Shown here: in pieces, positions 1 to 8,042 of the stretch
How positions within the stretch are numbered: the stretch's first letter is position 1
How the letters are laid out: every line of letters starts with the position of its first letter
IMG/VR virus record: IMGVR_UViG_3300035698_035364
Span: 1-64,000 of that record
DNA length: 64,000 bases
Source: a virus
Strand: one strand, 5' to 3'
Position numbers and translations under genes: made by a program
The notes under the pieces: model-generated
The model's database searches: none
What the model saw: only the letters and a program-made list of their open reading frames with translations
Told to the model about the DNA's origin: nothing

Positions 1-591
1 ATGTTTTTTATCGTTAATAAGACATCTGGTAGAATTACTATGAATGACCTGGGGGAAAAGGGGGTTACACTAGGGCCTCGTCAAGCCGTTGATCTCGATG
101 CAATTGGTGTCCCAAGAGAATTATCAGATAAGTCCCATCATCTTAAAACTGCTAAAAAAAGGGGGGAAATAGAAGTAAAAGTAAAAACAGAAGAGAAGAA
201 AAGAAAGCCTCAAGTTATACGAGAGGTTGCTGCTCCTAATAATGATTTGAAAGGCATACAATCTGATATTAGGGATCTAAAAGGGACATTACAAGAGATG
301 TCCCAACAAAAGAATGAAGGAGTGGGATTATCTAAAGAAGATTTGGCAGTATTCGCTAAGCAGATTATTGAGTCGATTCCTGCTTCTTCAGAGACAGTAG
401 TAATAAGAGAAAAAGGAGTAACAGATGAGGTGGAAGTAGAAGTAGATGAAGATCTTTTGGTGGATATAAATGCTCGCACGGTAGAGAATAAAGTAAAAAA
501 TGTTGAAGTGAAGTCAGTTAGCTATGAAAAGAAGAAGGTGACTGATACCGTAAGTAAAAATGTAGATGAACTAGAAGACCTTTTTGGTTAA
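1..591 (+). CDS. Coiled-coil protein of the structural cluster, C-terminal LFG tail
   Basis: Unrecognised 196-residue protein. Residues about 1-62 look like a small beta domain ('IVNKTSGRITMNDLG', then 'LGPRQAVDLD') of a kind often seen at the start of short phage virion proteins. Residues 75-110 and 150-196 are charged and probably coiled-coil, with a strongly acidic stretch at about 138-152 (EVEVEVDEDLLVD). The protein ends ELEDLFG; the next gene, an actin-like protein, ends KNEGLFG, which suggests a shared partner or docking site (inference). The ATG is the first base of the window, so the ribosome-binding site and any more upstream start cannot be seen. It ends 61 bases before the actin gene, probably in the same transcript. 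No enzymatic motif is visible. Confidence 0.7.
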   Translation: MFFIVNKTSGRITMNDLGEKGVTLGPRQAVDLDAIGVPRELSDKSHHLKTAKKRGEIEVKVKTEEKKRKPQVIREVAAPNNDLKGIQSDIRDLKGTLQEMSQQKNEGVGLSKEDLAVFAKQIIESIPASSETVVIREKGVTDEVEVEVDEDLLVDINARTVENKVKNVEVKSVSYEKKKVTDTVSKNVDELEDLFG

Positions 592-652
592 AGAAAAGTC
601 AATTCTTAGGTCGATTATATAGTTAGTGACAATAGTTTAAGGAGATTTAGTT

Positions 653-1699
653 ATGAGTAAAGTGTTGGGCATCGATGTCGGCACGATGTTTTTTCAGACT
701 GCGGAGAATGCAGCAGATGGAACTACTGAATTTAAAAAGATACGAAATGCTTTTGTAGAGTTAGAAGCTTCTGAAGATATTGAACAGGCATTGGAACAGA
801 ATAAATGGCAATATGTGGCTGATGGTAAGAAATACTATGTTATTGGAGAGGATAGCATGAGAGTTGCCCGTATGTTCCCTGGTAGAGTGGAACTGAGAAG
901 GCCTATGCAAGATGGGGTGTTGAATAAGGGGGAAGATAAAAAAATGTTGGTTCTAGCTAAGATGATAGAAGATTCTATTGGTAAAACTTCAGATCCTTTG
1001 TCTCTTATTTGCACTAGTGTTTCTTCTGATCCGGTGGATGATGCAGTAGATAATGTATTTCATAGGGCCAGATTAGAAGGAATGTTCAAGAGATTGGGAT
1101 GGAAGGTTAAGATCATTGAGGAAGGCCATGCCGTAGTATTGGCAGAGAGACCTGTTATTATTGAAGATGGAGAGGAAATACCTTACAGTGGGTTGGGGAT
1201 GTCTTTCGGAGCAGGAAAAGTAAACTGCGTTTTAGCTTATCGAGGGTTGTCAGTAATTGGTATGAGTGCGGCCAGAAGTGGTGACTGGATCGATAAAAAG
1301 GTGTCTGAGCAGACAGATACCCCTGTGTCTCAAGTGACTAATATTAAAGAAACTAAGTTAGATTTTGACAATATAGATCTGGACGATGATGTAATTTTCG
1401 CTCTTGATGCGTATTATGGGACTATGTTGCAATATGTGTTTAAGAATTTTGCTAATAAGTTTGCTAAAGTAAAGAGTCAATTTGAGACTCCTATTGATAT
1501 AGTAATAGCAGGAGGCACTTCTTTGCCGAAGGGATTTGTTAATAAGGTCAGGGATGTGGTTGGCGGATTGGAATTGCCGTTTGAGATTAAAGAAATTAAG
1601 CATTCTGAGGATCCTACTAATTCTGTGGTTAAGGGCTGTTTGACTCAGGCTATTATTTCTCAGAAGAAATTAGAGAAGAATGAGGGGCTATTCGGTTAG
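653..1699 (+). CDS. MreB/ParM-like actin-family ATPase
   Basis: Actin-superfamily protein of 348 residues, a normal length for bacterial actins. The phosphate-1 loop is at residues 6-11 (GIDVGT). 'RPMQDGVLN' at about 83-91 resembles the MreB 'RPLKDGVI' segment. The adenosine motif lies near 283-293 (IVIAGGTSLPKG). The phosphate-2 region near 181-198 (MSFGAGKVNCVLAY) lacks the usual Asp of DxGxxT, having Ser, so nucleotide hydrolysis may be altered. Such proteins form filaments that segregate plasmids, shape cells or position phage DNA; a location beside virion genes is unusual. The start is set by AAGGAG at 639-644, 8 bases upstream. The C-terminus LFG matches that of the preceding gene. No ParR-like adaptor was recognised; the coiled-coil protein upstream is the best candidate partner. 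Family is fairly sure; cellular role is unknown. Confidence 0.85.
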   Translation: MSKVLGIDVGTMFFQTAENAADGTTEFKKIRNAFVELEASEDIEQALEQNKWQYVADGKKYYVIGEDSMRVARMFPGRVELRRPMQDGVLNKGEDKKMLVLAKMIEDSIGKTSDPLSLICTSVSSDPVDDAVDNVFHRARLEGMFKRLGWKVKIIEEGHAVVLAERPVIIEDGEEIPYSGLGMSFGAGKVNCVLAYRGLSVIGMSAARSGDWIDKKVSEQTDTPVSQVTNIKETKLDFDNIDLDDDVIFALDAYYGTMLQYVFKNFANKFAKVKSQFETPIDIVIAGGTSLPKGFVNKVRDVVGGLELPFEIKEIKHSEDPTNSVVKGCLTQAIISQKKLEKNEGLFG

Positions 1700-1732
1700 A
1701 TAATAAAATAGAGGTTTTGCATGTGTTTTTAG

Positions 1733-1771
1733 GAAGTTATATTTAAGATAAATATAGCTTCTTTTTTTTTT
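1733..1771 (+). terminator. Hairpin plus T-tract abutting the ardC-like ribosome-binding site (copy 1)
   Basis: A 12-bp stem (1733-1744 with 1750-1761, one G-T wobble), 5-base loop and ten T residues (1762-1771) form a textbook intrinsic terminator after the actin gene. The T-tract runs directly into the GGAG ribosome-binding site (1772-1775) of the next gene. Any transcript reading through would therefore carry a hairpin just upstream of its start. A near-copy lies at 3569-3605. Confidence 0.8.
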
Positions 1772-1780
1772 GGAGTTAAG

Positions 1781-3547
1781 ATGAACATAAAAGAATATAT
1801 TAATAAATGGGCCGAATTGCCTTTTAAACAATCCGCTGAGTCTTATTGGGACGATGATCCTATCCCTCCTGCACAACCTGACCCTACTGAACAACCTGCT
1901 CCTGTCGTGCAGCCCGAACCTGTTGCACAGCCTATCCCTAAGGGAGCAGGCAATACATACCCTACTGGTTTTAGCCAATGGGAAATGGAACAACCGAAAG
2001 GACAATGGCAAAAGGAAAATACAGAGGGAGAGTTAGAGGATATATCGAAGGAAAAGAGCAGGGGCACGAAGGGTTATTATATAAATATTTTTGAAGTGGT
2101 AATGGATTCCGATGTGGCGGTAGCTTTAAAGGGAATGAAATATAAATACAAAGAGTGGGGTGATAGAGGCCCTAATTTCGGCAAATTTTTCAATACTCCG
2201 GGGGCTATGGCATTAATAAAACAAGAGTTGGACCAACTTGGACAACAACTAGGTTGTGAATTCACTGATCAATGGATGGTTGAAGCTGAAGAGTTCTTTA
2301 ATAAAGTTGACGGCACATCATCCGATTCTTCTACACAAGTTGAGCAAATAGTAGAAAGTATTCTTGGAAGTGGAGATTTAACTGTTGAAGCCAAAGAGGA
2401 GAAGTTAAATGTTTTTATACTTGACAAGATAAAAGAACTTTCAAAGATGACTGATGAAGCTTCTAAGCAGCAAGTTATAATGGATTTTCTTTCAATGAGT
2501 GATAAATTTCATACTTATAGTTTTGTTAATAGAATCCTGATGTTATTACAGAATAAAAAGGTTGGGAGATGTGTGGCCGGGGAGAAAGCATGGGAGAAGG
2601 ATAATTTCAAAAGAAAAGTTCGAGAAGGTGAAAAACCTATGGATATTTTTGCCCCAGATGTGCCTTCAGTCCGTCTATCGGTAATCAAGGAGACAATAAG
2701 GGCGTTAGAGGAAAAGATGGCAACATATGGAGGCTCTAACGCAATGACGCTCAAGGAAGTATGGAAAGGGACACCTTATTCTGCTGGGGCATATATTCGT
2801 CATGTTTTTAATCAAAGTAATCATACCTTGGAAAATGTTATTGGTATAATGCAAGATACTGTTGACGACGCTACTGTTAAAAATATACCAGATCACCAAT
2901 ATATCAAGTATAGTTCATTCAACAAGAAATTTAAGATAGTTCCAGTTTTTGATATTAAGCAAACTGATCCAACAGGACCAGATTCTTTTGAGGAGACAAC
3001 TTTAGAGAATGATTTATGGCAGGCAGATAATCAACCAGATGAGAAAGCAGTTACGTTAACGGGAGCATTGGTGGAGTGGGCGGCAACAGCGACTTACGGT
3101 TTCGGTGCTGGAAAGAAAACAGGGATTATAATAAATTTGAAGGAAAAGCTTGACCCTTCATTAGGTGGGTATTCATCGGGGGCCGCTGTTGCTATTAATT
3201 CTATGTCAGAGGGATGGAGACAATTTTCAACTGTTGTCCATGAGGTCGCACATTCTTTATTGCATTTTGAGGAGAAATATAGAGATAACGCAACCAAAAT
3301 GCAAAGGGAAATAGAAGCGGAAGCTACAGCGTTTGTAGTTTTAAGTAAGTTTGGGTATCCAAAACCTGCCCTTGCTGGTAATTATCTAGCATTGCATAAA
3401 GCTACATCGGATGATGTGATAAAGAGATATAAGCAAATTGATATATCTGCTAAACAAATAATTAAGGGGATAGAGCAAAAGTTGGGAGGCAAGCAAGCTA
3501 GTGGTAATTGGTTTAAAAGGATGAAGATAGCATCAATAACTAAATAG
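1781..3547 (+). CDS. ArdC-like antirestriction protein: ssDNA-binding-like domain plus zinc metallopeptidase
   Basis: A 588-residue protein. Residues 25-60 are Pro/Gln-rich (repeated QPxP). Residues about 234-292 match the pattern of the ArdC N-terminal ssDNA-binding domain: 'DKFHTYSFVNRILMLLQ', then V-A-G, a Trp, K-V-R-E-G-E-K and I-F-A-P. The C-terminal half holds a zincin motif HEVAH (residues 487-491) and a downstream acidic segment EIEAEATAF, with Glu514 a likely third zinc ligand, as in ArdC/ImmA-type peptidases. ArdC proteins travel with plasmid or phage DNA and shield it from restriction. Its place beside head-tail genes suggests it could be packaged and ejected (inference). GGAG at 1772-1775 gives a 5-base spacing to the ATG. 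Hairpin/T-tract elements flank the gene on both sides, as in a moron-like insert. It is larger than typical ArdC (about 300 aa), with a long middle segment of unknown function. Confidence 0.8.
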   Translation: MNIKEYINKWAELPFKQSAESYWDDDPIPPAQPDPTEQPAPVVQPEPVAQPIPKGAGNTYPTGFSQWEMEQPKGQWQKENTEGELEDISKEKSRGTKGYYINIFEVVMDSDVAVALKGMKYKYKEWGDRGPNFGKFFNTPGAMALIKQELDQLGQQLGCEFTDQWMVEAEEFFNKVDGTSSDSSTQVEQIVESILGSGDLTVEAKEEKLNVFILDKIKELSKMTDEASKQQVIMDFLSMSDKFHTYSFVNRILMLLQNKKVGRCVAGEKAWEKDNFKRKVREGEKPMDIFAPDVPSVRLSVIKETIRALEEKMATYGGSNAMTLKEVWKGTPYSAGAYIRHVFNQSNHTLENVIGIMQDTVDDATVKNIPDHQYIKYSSFNKKFKIVPVFDIKQTDPTGPDSFEETTLENDLWQADNQPDEKAVTLTGALVEWAATATYGFGAGKKTGIIINLKEKLDPSLGGYSSGAAVAINSMSEGWRQFSTVVHEVAHSLLHFEEKYRDNATKMQREIEAEATAFVVLSKFGYPKPALAGNYLALHKATSDDVIKRYKQIDISAKQIIKGIEQKLGGKQASGNWFKRMKIASITK

Positions 3548-3562
3548 AGGGTTTTAAGGATT

Positions 3563-3578
3563 TTGACAGAAGTTATAT
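3563..3578 (+). promoter_or_regulatory. TTGACAGAAGTTATAT element, possible promoter
   Basis: TTGACA at 3563-3568 is a perfect sigma-70 -35 hexamer, but the best -10 candidates 16-17 bases downstream (GAATAT, AATATA) match only three of six positions. The 16-base string recurs with one change at 63393-63408, upstream of another gene. Shorter relatives with CAGAAGT occur at 6301 and 25721, also between genes. It overlaps the 5' arm of the hairpin at 3569. Function is unproven. Confidence 0.3.
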
Positions 3579-3605
3579 TTTAGAGAATATAGCTTCTTTT
3601 TTTTT
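3569..3605 (+). terminator. Hairpin plus T-tract abutting the HNH ribosome-binding site (copy 2)
   Basis: An 11-bp stem (3569-3579 with 3586-3596, one G-T wobble), 6-base loop and nine T residues (3597-3605) follow the ArdC-like gene by 21 bases. The T-tract again abuts GGAG (3606-3609), here upstream of the HNH endonuclease. Both arms are nearly identical to copy 1 at 1733-1771; only the loop and arm length differ. Confidence 0.8.
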
Positions 3606-3622
3606 GGAGAAAGGCATACAGA

Positions 3623-4345
3623 ATGAGCAGAAGGCACACATATAAACATGTCGAACAATATTTCGCAGACAACGGGTGTGAATTATTGGAGGAAGACTAC
3701 GCGAATTCTGTGACCAAGATGAGATATGGATGCTCTTGTGGCAATATCAGTGAAATAACTTTCGGGAATTTTCAAGCGGGGAAGAGGTGCATGGAGTGCT
3801 CAGGCAATAAAAAATTCACATTTGAATATGTGTTTAATTCTTTTAAAGACAAGGGCTGTGAGTTATTAGAGACTAAATACGAAGGCATAAAAACATCAAT
3901 GAGGTATAGGTGTAAATGTGGGAATATAGACAAAATTCGTTTTGATGATTTCAAGAGAGGTAGTTTTTGTCATAATTGTGCTATAAAGAAAAGAGCAGGT
4001 ATTAATCATTATAATTACAATCCTGATTTAACGGACGAGGAAAGAATAACTAACGACACTAGGGTTCATCAAATTGAATACAGAGAGTGGAGAAAAGGAG
4101 TTTTTAAAAAAGACGGTTATAGTTGTCAGAGATGTTCTACAAAGGGGTGTCGTTTAAATGCTCATCATATTAAGAATTGGGCAAGTGATGTTGAAGGTAG
4201 ATATAAGACATCTAATGGTATTACTTTTTGTGAGAATTGTCATAATGAATTTCATTCAAGATATGGCAAGAAGAATAATAGTGAAGAACAGGTTAATGAG
4301 TTTATTCATACTTGTTTAATAGGAGTTGGAAATGGGATATTGTAG
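3623..4345 (+). CDS. Free-standing HNH homing-type endonuclease with duplicated zinc-binding module
   Basis: A 240-residue protein. Residues about 6-60 and 67-125 are two copies of a Cys-rich module sharing 'GCELLE', 'MRY.C.CGN', an F..G step and a final CxxC; these are probably DNA-contacting zinc modules. Residues about 160-212 are an HNH nuclease: CQRC, then AHH at about 180-182, then CENCHNEFH at about 203-211, consistent with a zinc-stabilised beta-beta-alpha metal site. Free-standing HNH genes commonly invade phage late operons. Its 3' end overlaps the next gene by 14 bases and contains that gene's AGGAG site, as expected for insertion that left the neighbour's translation signal intact. 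The start is ATG after GGAGAAAGG within the hairpin-linked leader. Target site is unknown. Confidence 0.88.
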   Translation: MSRRHTYKHVEQYFADNGCELLEEDYANSVTKMRYGCSCGNISEITFGNFQAGKRCMECSGNKKFTFEYVFNSFKDKGCELLETKYEGIKTSMRYRCKCGNIDKIRFDDFKRGSFCHNCAIKKRAGINHYNYNPDLTDEERITNDTRVHQIEYREWRKGVFKKDGYSCQRCSTKGCRLNAHHIKNWASDVEGRYKTSNGITFCENCHNEFHSRYGKKNNSEEQVNEFIHTCLIGVGNGIL

Positions 4346-5069
4346 CGAGGAGGACATTGTAAAGACAATTGCTCAAACATTGACATCGGCTACTACTCAG
4401 ACTGTAGATGGGTTAAATACCTATGCTAATTTGATCAATGTAGGCAATGTTATGGACAAAAATTTAGTTACTACTGAGAATGTTAATTACTATATTCAGT
4501 TAGCAGATAGTGAAATAGATGCCATCCTTAGTGAATTATATAAGACTCCTTTTTGTGAGAGAGTTGATTTTGAGACAGTGATGTTTTCTGGCCTAGATGA
4601 ATATAATAATTATATTGTGTTGGAAAAACCATGCCCGTTAGCTGCGGGAGATATAGTGATGTTGAAATATACCACTACTACTACTGACACGGAAGAACGA
4701 CATGTTATAGATGAAGTAATAAGTAGCACTGTATTCTCCACTGTGAGTGAGATACAGTTTGAATTCCCAGAAGATACCAGGATTTTAAGACTTGTTTATC
4801 CTCCTCCTATTAGATTTATCTCAGCTAGAATAGCTTCAGCAGTTATATATGATAAGTATTTCTCAGCAGAGAGTTCTCCTAATAAATCAGGTTTTGGAGA
4901 GACGTTAAGAGGTTTGGCACAAGACCGTTTAAATGATGTTTTGAATGGAACTATCATATTACATGGTGCTACGAGAATTGGTCGTAGATTCTATAATCCT
5001 AATCTTGTTGATCAATATGCATTGCCATCAGGCGGAACCATATCTAAAGAACAAAGGCAGATTAAATAA
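4332..5069 (+). CDS. Probable head-tail connector (neck/adaptor) protein
   Basis: A 245-residue protein beginning MGYCSEEDIVKTI. 'YIQLADSEIDAILSELYKTPF' spans about residues 57-77. Such an 'ADxEID..L...Y..P' pattern is typical of phage head-tail adaptor families (gp6/gp36-like, DUF1320-like), and it is placed directly upstream of tail completion genes. A central Thr-rich beta segment is followed by a helix-rich end. I chose ATG at 4332 because AGGAG (4321-4325) is 6 bases upstream; a TTG six bases earlier is in frame but poorly placed. It overlaps the HNH gene's end and its TAA shares a base with the next ATG (TAATG). It should sit at the portal-tail interface. Assignment is by pattern and gene order. 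Confidence 0.6.
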   Translation: MGYCSEEDIVKTIAQTLTSATTQTVDGLNTYANLINVGNVMDKNLVTTENVNYYIQLADSEIDAILSELYKTPFCERVDFETVMFSGLDEYNNYIVLEKPCPLAAGDIVMLKYTTTTTDTEERHVIDEVISSTVFSTVSEIQFEFPEDTRILRLVYPPPIRFISARIASAVIYDKYFSAESSPNKSGFGETLRGLAQDRLNDVLNGTIILHGATRIGRRFYNPNLVDQYALPSGGTISKEQRQIK

Positions 5070-5329
5070 TGGGTAAAGATAATTGGAGCGATTTTTTGGG
5101 AGATTTAGTGGGGAAAGTAAAGAGTTTGGATGATAAAGAGGTGGGAGCAGATATGCAGTCTGCTAAAATAAGACTAGCCAAAGATGCAAGAGGGGCAGTA
5201 GTTAATGCACTGGCGGATGAGTATTTATGTAAAGAAAAGAAAATAGATCCTCCAAAAGAGATGGAGATTCAGGAAAATGAAGTGATTTTTGAACTTGTTG
5301 ATAGAGAAATCGAAAAGGCATTAGAGTAA
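5069..5329 (+). CDS. Small charged protein of the head-tail module
   Basis: An unrecognised 86-residue protein, acidic and helix-rich, without Cys or membrane segments. It starts within the stop codon of the connector gene (TAATG), so it is probably translationally coupled. The position between connector and tail completion genes suggests a neck or assembly role (inference only). Confidence 0.6.
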   Translation: MGKDNWSDFLGDLVGKVKSLDDKEVGADMQSAKIRLAKDARGAVVNALADEYLCKEKKIDPPKEMEIQENEVIFELVDREIEKALE

Positions 5330-5335
5330 TTTACT

Positions 5336-6247
5336 ATGGCAATGGAAGAAGTTTTAGATAGTGTTAGAAGGATAGTTTATAAGTGGGTTAATACCTCTAG
5401 CCGAATAAACGAAGATCTTTTCACGGGAGATAGTATAGTCTGCACAAGGAGTCCTCGAAGATTCTCTGTGGGTGACAGCGTAATGATAAGAGATGATAGA
5501 AATCTGTATGAAACAGGTCTTATAGTAACAGAAGTTGATTTAGATACGGGTGATGTTTCATTGGACAATGCTATATTGAATGACTGGGCCACTGCCAACA
5601 ACTCACTTTTAATTAAGACTATTGATGATCAATTTGTTCAGGGGATTTATCTTGGAGAGCCGGATGTTATTTCTCATTATCCAGCAATTACTGTTAATGG
5701 GATTAGTAGAGGGTCAGAATGGCTTACTTTAGAAAGTACTAAAGAAAGATATGAGATAGAAGTGGGTGTTTTTGTGAAGTCTTCGAGTCATGAAAGAGGA
5801 TATCGATTTTTACTTAGGTTGGCGGACACTATTCAAAAAGGGTTAAAAAGGAATATTCAACCTTTAATCACAGATTATAATATTGTTTCTTTAACAGAAG
5901 ATATTACTAGTGGGGATGTGAATATCAGGCTTAATAATAGAGAATTATTAACTAGTTATAGGAGAATTATTATTGAGGACGCTTTTGAGTCACATGAAAA
6001 TTGGGTGACACATTTATACACTGAAGATAGCGTTACTGCTAGGGTACAAGCACCTGTATGCTTCGATTTTGACATGAATGAAACGTCGATAATTATACCT
6101 AAAAGGTTCGTTTTCAACTCCTGGCCTTCAGATATTAAGTATGGAACTATCCATAAGGGAGAGTTATTGAAGGCAGCCACGATCAGTTGGTTTGCGGAAG
6201 AGGAAGAAATGCAGTTCTTCCGTAGAGATGAGCTAAAATTAACATAA
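5336..6247 (+). CDS. Probable tail completion/terminator or neck protein
   Basis: A 303-residue protein with no confident family match. A beta-rich first third (about residues 25-100, with 'RFSVGDSVMIRDD' and repeated turns) is followed by residues 105-180, where 'PAITVNGISRG', 'VGVFVKSS' and 'LLRLADTIQKGL' give the beta-strand plus amphipathic-helix order seen in tail terminator proteins. Position after the connector and before the tube gene fits a protein capping the tail tube. It starts six bases after the preceding stop with no clear ribosome-binding site, so coupling is likely. It is longer than most terminators (about 130-200 aa); the N-terminal third may be an extra neck domain. Confidence 0.5.
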   Translation: MAMEEVLDSVRRIVYKWVNTSSRINEDLFTGDSIVCTRSPRRFSVGDSVMIRDDRNLYETGLIVTEVDLDTGDVSLDNAILNDWATANNSLLIKTIDDQFVQGIYLGEPDVISHYPAITVNGISRGSEWLTLESTKERYEIEVGVFVKSSSHERGYRFLLRLADTIQKGLKRNIQPLITDYNIVSLTEDITSGDVNIRLNNRELLTSYRRIIIEDAFESHENWVTHLYTEDSVTARVQAPVCFDFDMNETSIIIPKRFVFNSWPSDIKYGTIHKGELLKAATISWFAEEEEMQFFRRDELKLT

Positions 6248-6386
6248 AAATAGACAAATAGACAGAGATACAAAAAAAAAAAGGATAAATAAAAAAAGGA
6301 CAGAAGTATACAGATAAGGAATGGAATATTAGAATAAAACTAACTTGAGTGGTTAGGACCTTGATTAGGTATAAGGAGAATTTAGA
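6248..6386 (+). other. A/G-rich intergenic leader
   Basis: 139 non-coding bases, strikingly A-rich. It contains short tandem repeats (AAATAGAC twice), an A11 run near 6272, and GACAGAAGTATAC at 6299, related to the CAGAAGT element elsewhere. It ends with AAGGAG (6373-6378), 8 bases before the next start. It may carry a promoter or be an untranslated leader, but no convincing -10/-35 pair or hairpin is seen. Confidence 0.4.
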
Positions 6387-6827
6387 ATGGCACAAATTGA
6401 TACCAATTTATATACTACTATAGCATATGAATACGCTTCTATCTGGAGTGCTTTGTTGACTCTTGATGATGGGGCGTTGAATTCGGTAAATGCTATCGTG
6501 GATGTGACAACTACAGCATATCCCACAGATGGGACAGCATCAGCAGCCGCAGCTAGAGAAATTGAGTTGGCATTGCTGAGTGTGTTTAATGGGGCGTATA
6601 ATAACATGGTTAATATGTCAAACAGCACAAGTGCTTTGTTGGAAGCTGTAAGGGCTGTAAATGACCATGTGATTAACAACTCTAGTTTTGATGGGACAGC
6701 CACAGAAAAATTGACAGATTTTGTTAATACTGATGTCGCATGGTATGACCAGATGGTTCCTATGGGGTGGTGTGAACTATCTTCAGATGCTGGTTATACC
6801 GTGACATTATGGAGATGTGGAACTTAA
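6387..6827 (+). CDS. Small virion-cluster protein upstream of the tail tube
   Basis: An unrecognised 146-residue protein, mostly helical and Ala/Asn/Thr-rich, with a C-terminal segment containing WCELSS and WRCGT. No signal peptide or membrane segment. It has a good ribosome-binding site (AAGGAG, 8-base spacing), a separate leader, and lies 61 bases before the tube gene. An abundant minor structural protein is possible; function is not inferable. Confidence 0.6.
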   Translation: MAQIDTNLYTTIAYEYASIWSALLTLDDGALNSVNAIVDVTTTAYPTDGTASAAAAREIELALLSVFNGAYNNMVNMSNSTSALLEAVRAVNDHVINNSSFDGTATEKLTDFVNTDVAWYDQMVPMGWCELSSDAGYTVTLWRCGT

Positions 6828-6888
6828 TAGAATATAAAGAATGAATATAAAAATAATAAAAACACTAGATAGAATGGAGATATAAATC

Positions 6889-8013
6889 ATGGCAGCACAA
6901 CCTCCACATGGTTTTTATAAGAACCCTCCCGCTTATATGGGATTTGTTGGGTTTGTGAGATTGAATGCAGGAATTATCAAAGGTGATGAAGATTTCAATC
7001 CTGGTTCAATTATAAATCACGTACCTTATCTTATTAGGGCGACAACAGCTAATATTAATATTACTCAGGAAATTAGCAAACCTGACGTAGTTGATAGCCG
7101 TTATGACAAGTCAGTGTATCAGTTAGGGCCAAAGTTGGTGGACGGAACCTTAGAATTCCCGGCTGTGTATGATAGACCTGCAACTGCTACTGTTAGTGTG
7201 TTTGAAGTACTTTATCGTTATGCCGTTACTAGACAGCAAGATGGTAATTTAAGTGATTTCAGTTTAGATGTGAAATATGCAGCTTCTAATACTTTCCCTA
7301 ACCAGGCTGAGTTTACCTATGGTGGCTGTATTGCTAATACATTCCAATTTTCTGTTACCCAATCTGATGTGGTAACTTGCTCTATTGGTATTATAGGTCT
7401 AACCCGTGACTATTTCGGGCAAATTGATCCTCCTCTTCGTAGAGCAGATGATGACTCTTGTGCCTTGAAAGGTAGTGGAGATCCGGTAGAAAAAGGAGAA
7501 GTGGGTAATACGAGAATCGTTACGTGGAACGATGCTAGAGTAGAAATAGCAGGTGGTAGATTACCTAGTACTATCGGTGGTCAGTATGTGAGAACTTTTG
7601 AAGCAAATATCAATAATGATGCTGAAAGATTCTATACCTTAAACACTAAGTTGTTTGCTCAGGCCATTGCTCCTAGAAAAAGAGATGTTGATGGTAGTTT
7701 GACTCTGATGGGTCGTCATTTTGACTTATCTCAGTTAGCATTGTCTAATGAACAACAGTGTTCAGAATCCGTTAATGTTAAGTTTGGTTTTGAAGTGGCT
7801 GCTACGGGTGAGGCATGTTCATCATTAGACTCATTCGGTGTGACGGTCCCTAACTGCATATTCGAGATTGAAGAATTAAGTCTAACTAGTGATATATTTG
7901 AAAGCACAGTCAATTGGCATGCTCTGCCTGCCTCTGGAACTGGTGTTTGTGATCCGATGTTAACTACTATTGGTGGTACTACTTATGAATATCCTGCCCA
8001 AGGTGAAAGTTAA
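6889..8013 (+). CDS. Major tail tube protein
   Basis: A 374-residue beta-rich protein. Residues about 225-285 read 'YVRTFEANINND', a gap, then 'RDVDGSLTLMGR', the strand pattern of siphovirus tube proteins, where a 'v.sf...i.n' strand precedes 'i.GsltL'. Residues 1-60 begin with AAQPPHGFY and a hydrophobic FVGFV strand. It has a clean GGAG site (6876-6879, 9-base spacing). A strong terminator follows, and the chaperone gene pair and tape measure are next, which is the standard order around tube genes and implies high expression. There is no sheath-like gene next to it, supporting a non-contractile tail. It is longer than typical tubes (about 180-250 aa), so it likely carries an extra surface domain; six or more Cys residues are notable. 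Confidence 0.75.
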   Translation: MAAQPPHGFYKNPPAYMGFVGFVRLNAGIIKGDEDFNPGSIINHVPYLIRATTANINITQEISKPDVVDSRYDKSVYQLGPKLVDGTLEFPAVYDRPATATVSVFEVLYRYAVTRQQDGNLSDFSLDVKYAASNTFPNQAEFTYGGCIANTFQFSVTQSDVVTCSIGIIGLTRDYFGQIDPPLRRADDDSCALKGSGDPVEKGEVGNTRIVTWNDARVEIAGGRLPSTIGGQYVRTFEANINNDAERFYTLNTKLFAQAIAPRKRDVDGSLTLMGRHFDLSQLALSNEQQCSESVNVKFGFEVAATGEACSSLDSFGVTVPNCIFEIEELSLTSDIFESTVNWHALPASGTGVCDPMLTTIGGTTYEYPAQGES

Positions 8014-8042
8014 CCGTTATAGTTAACCCATAGAATAATTAC

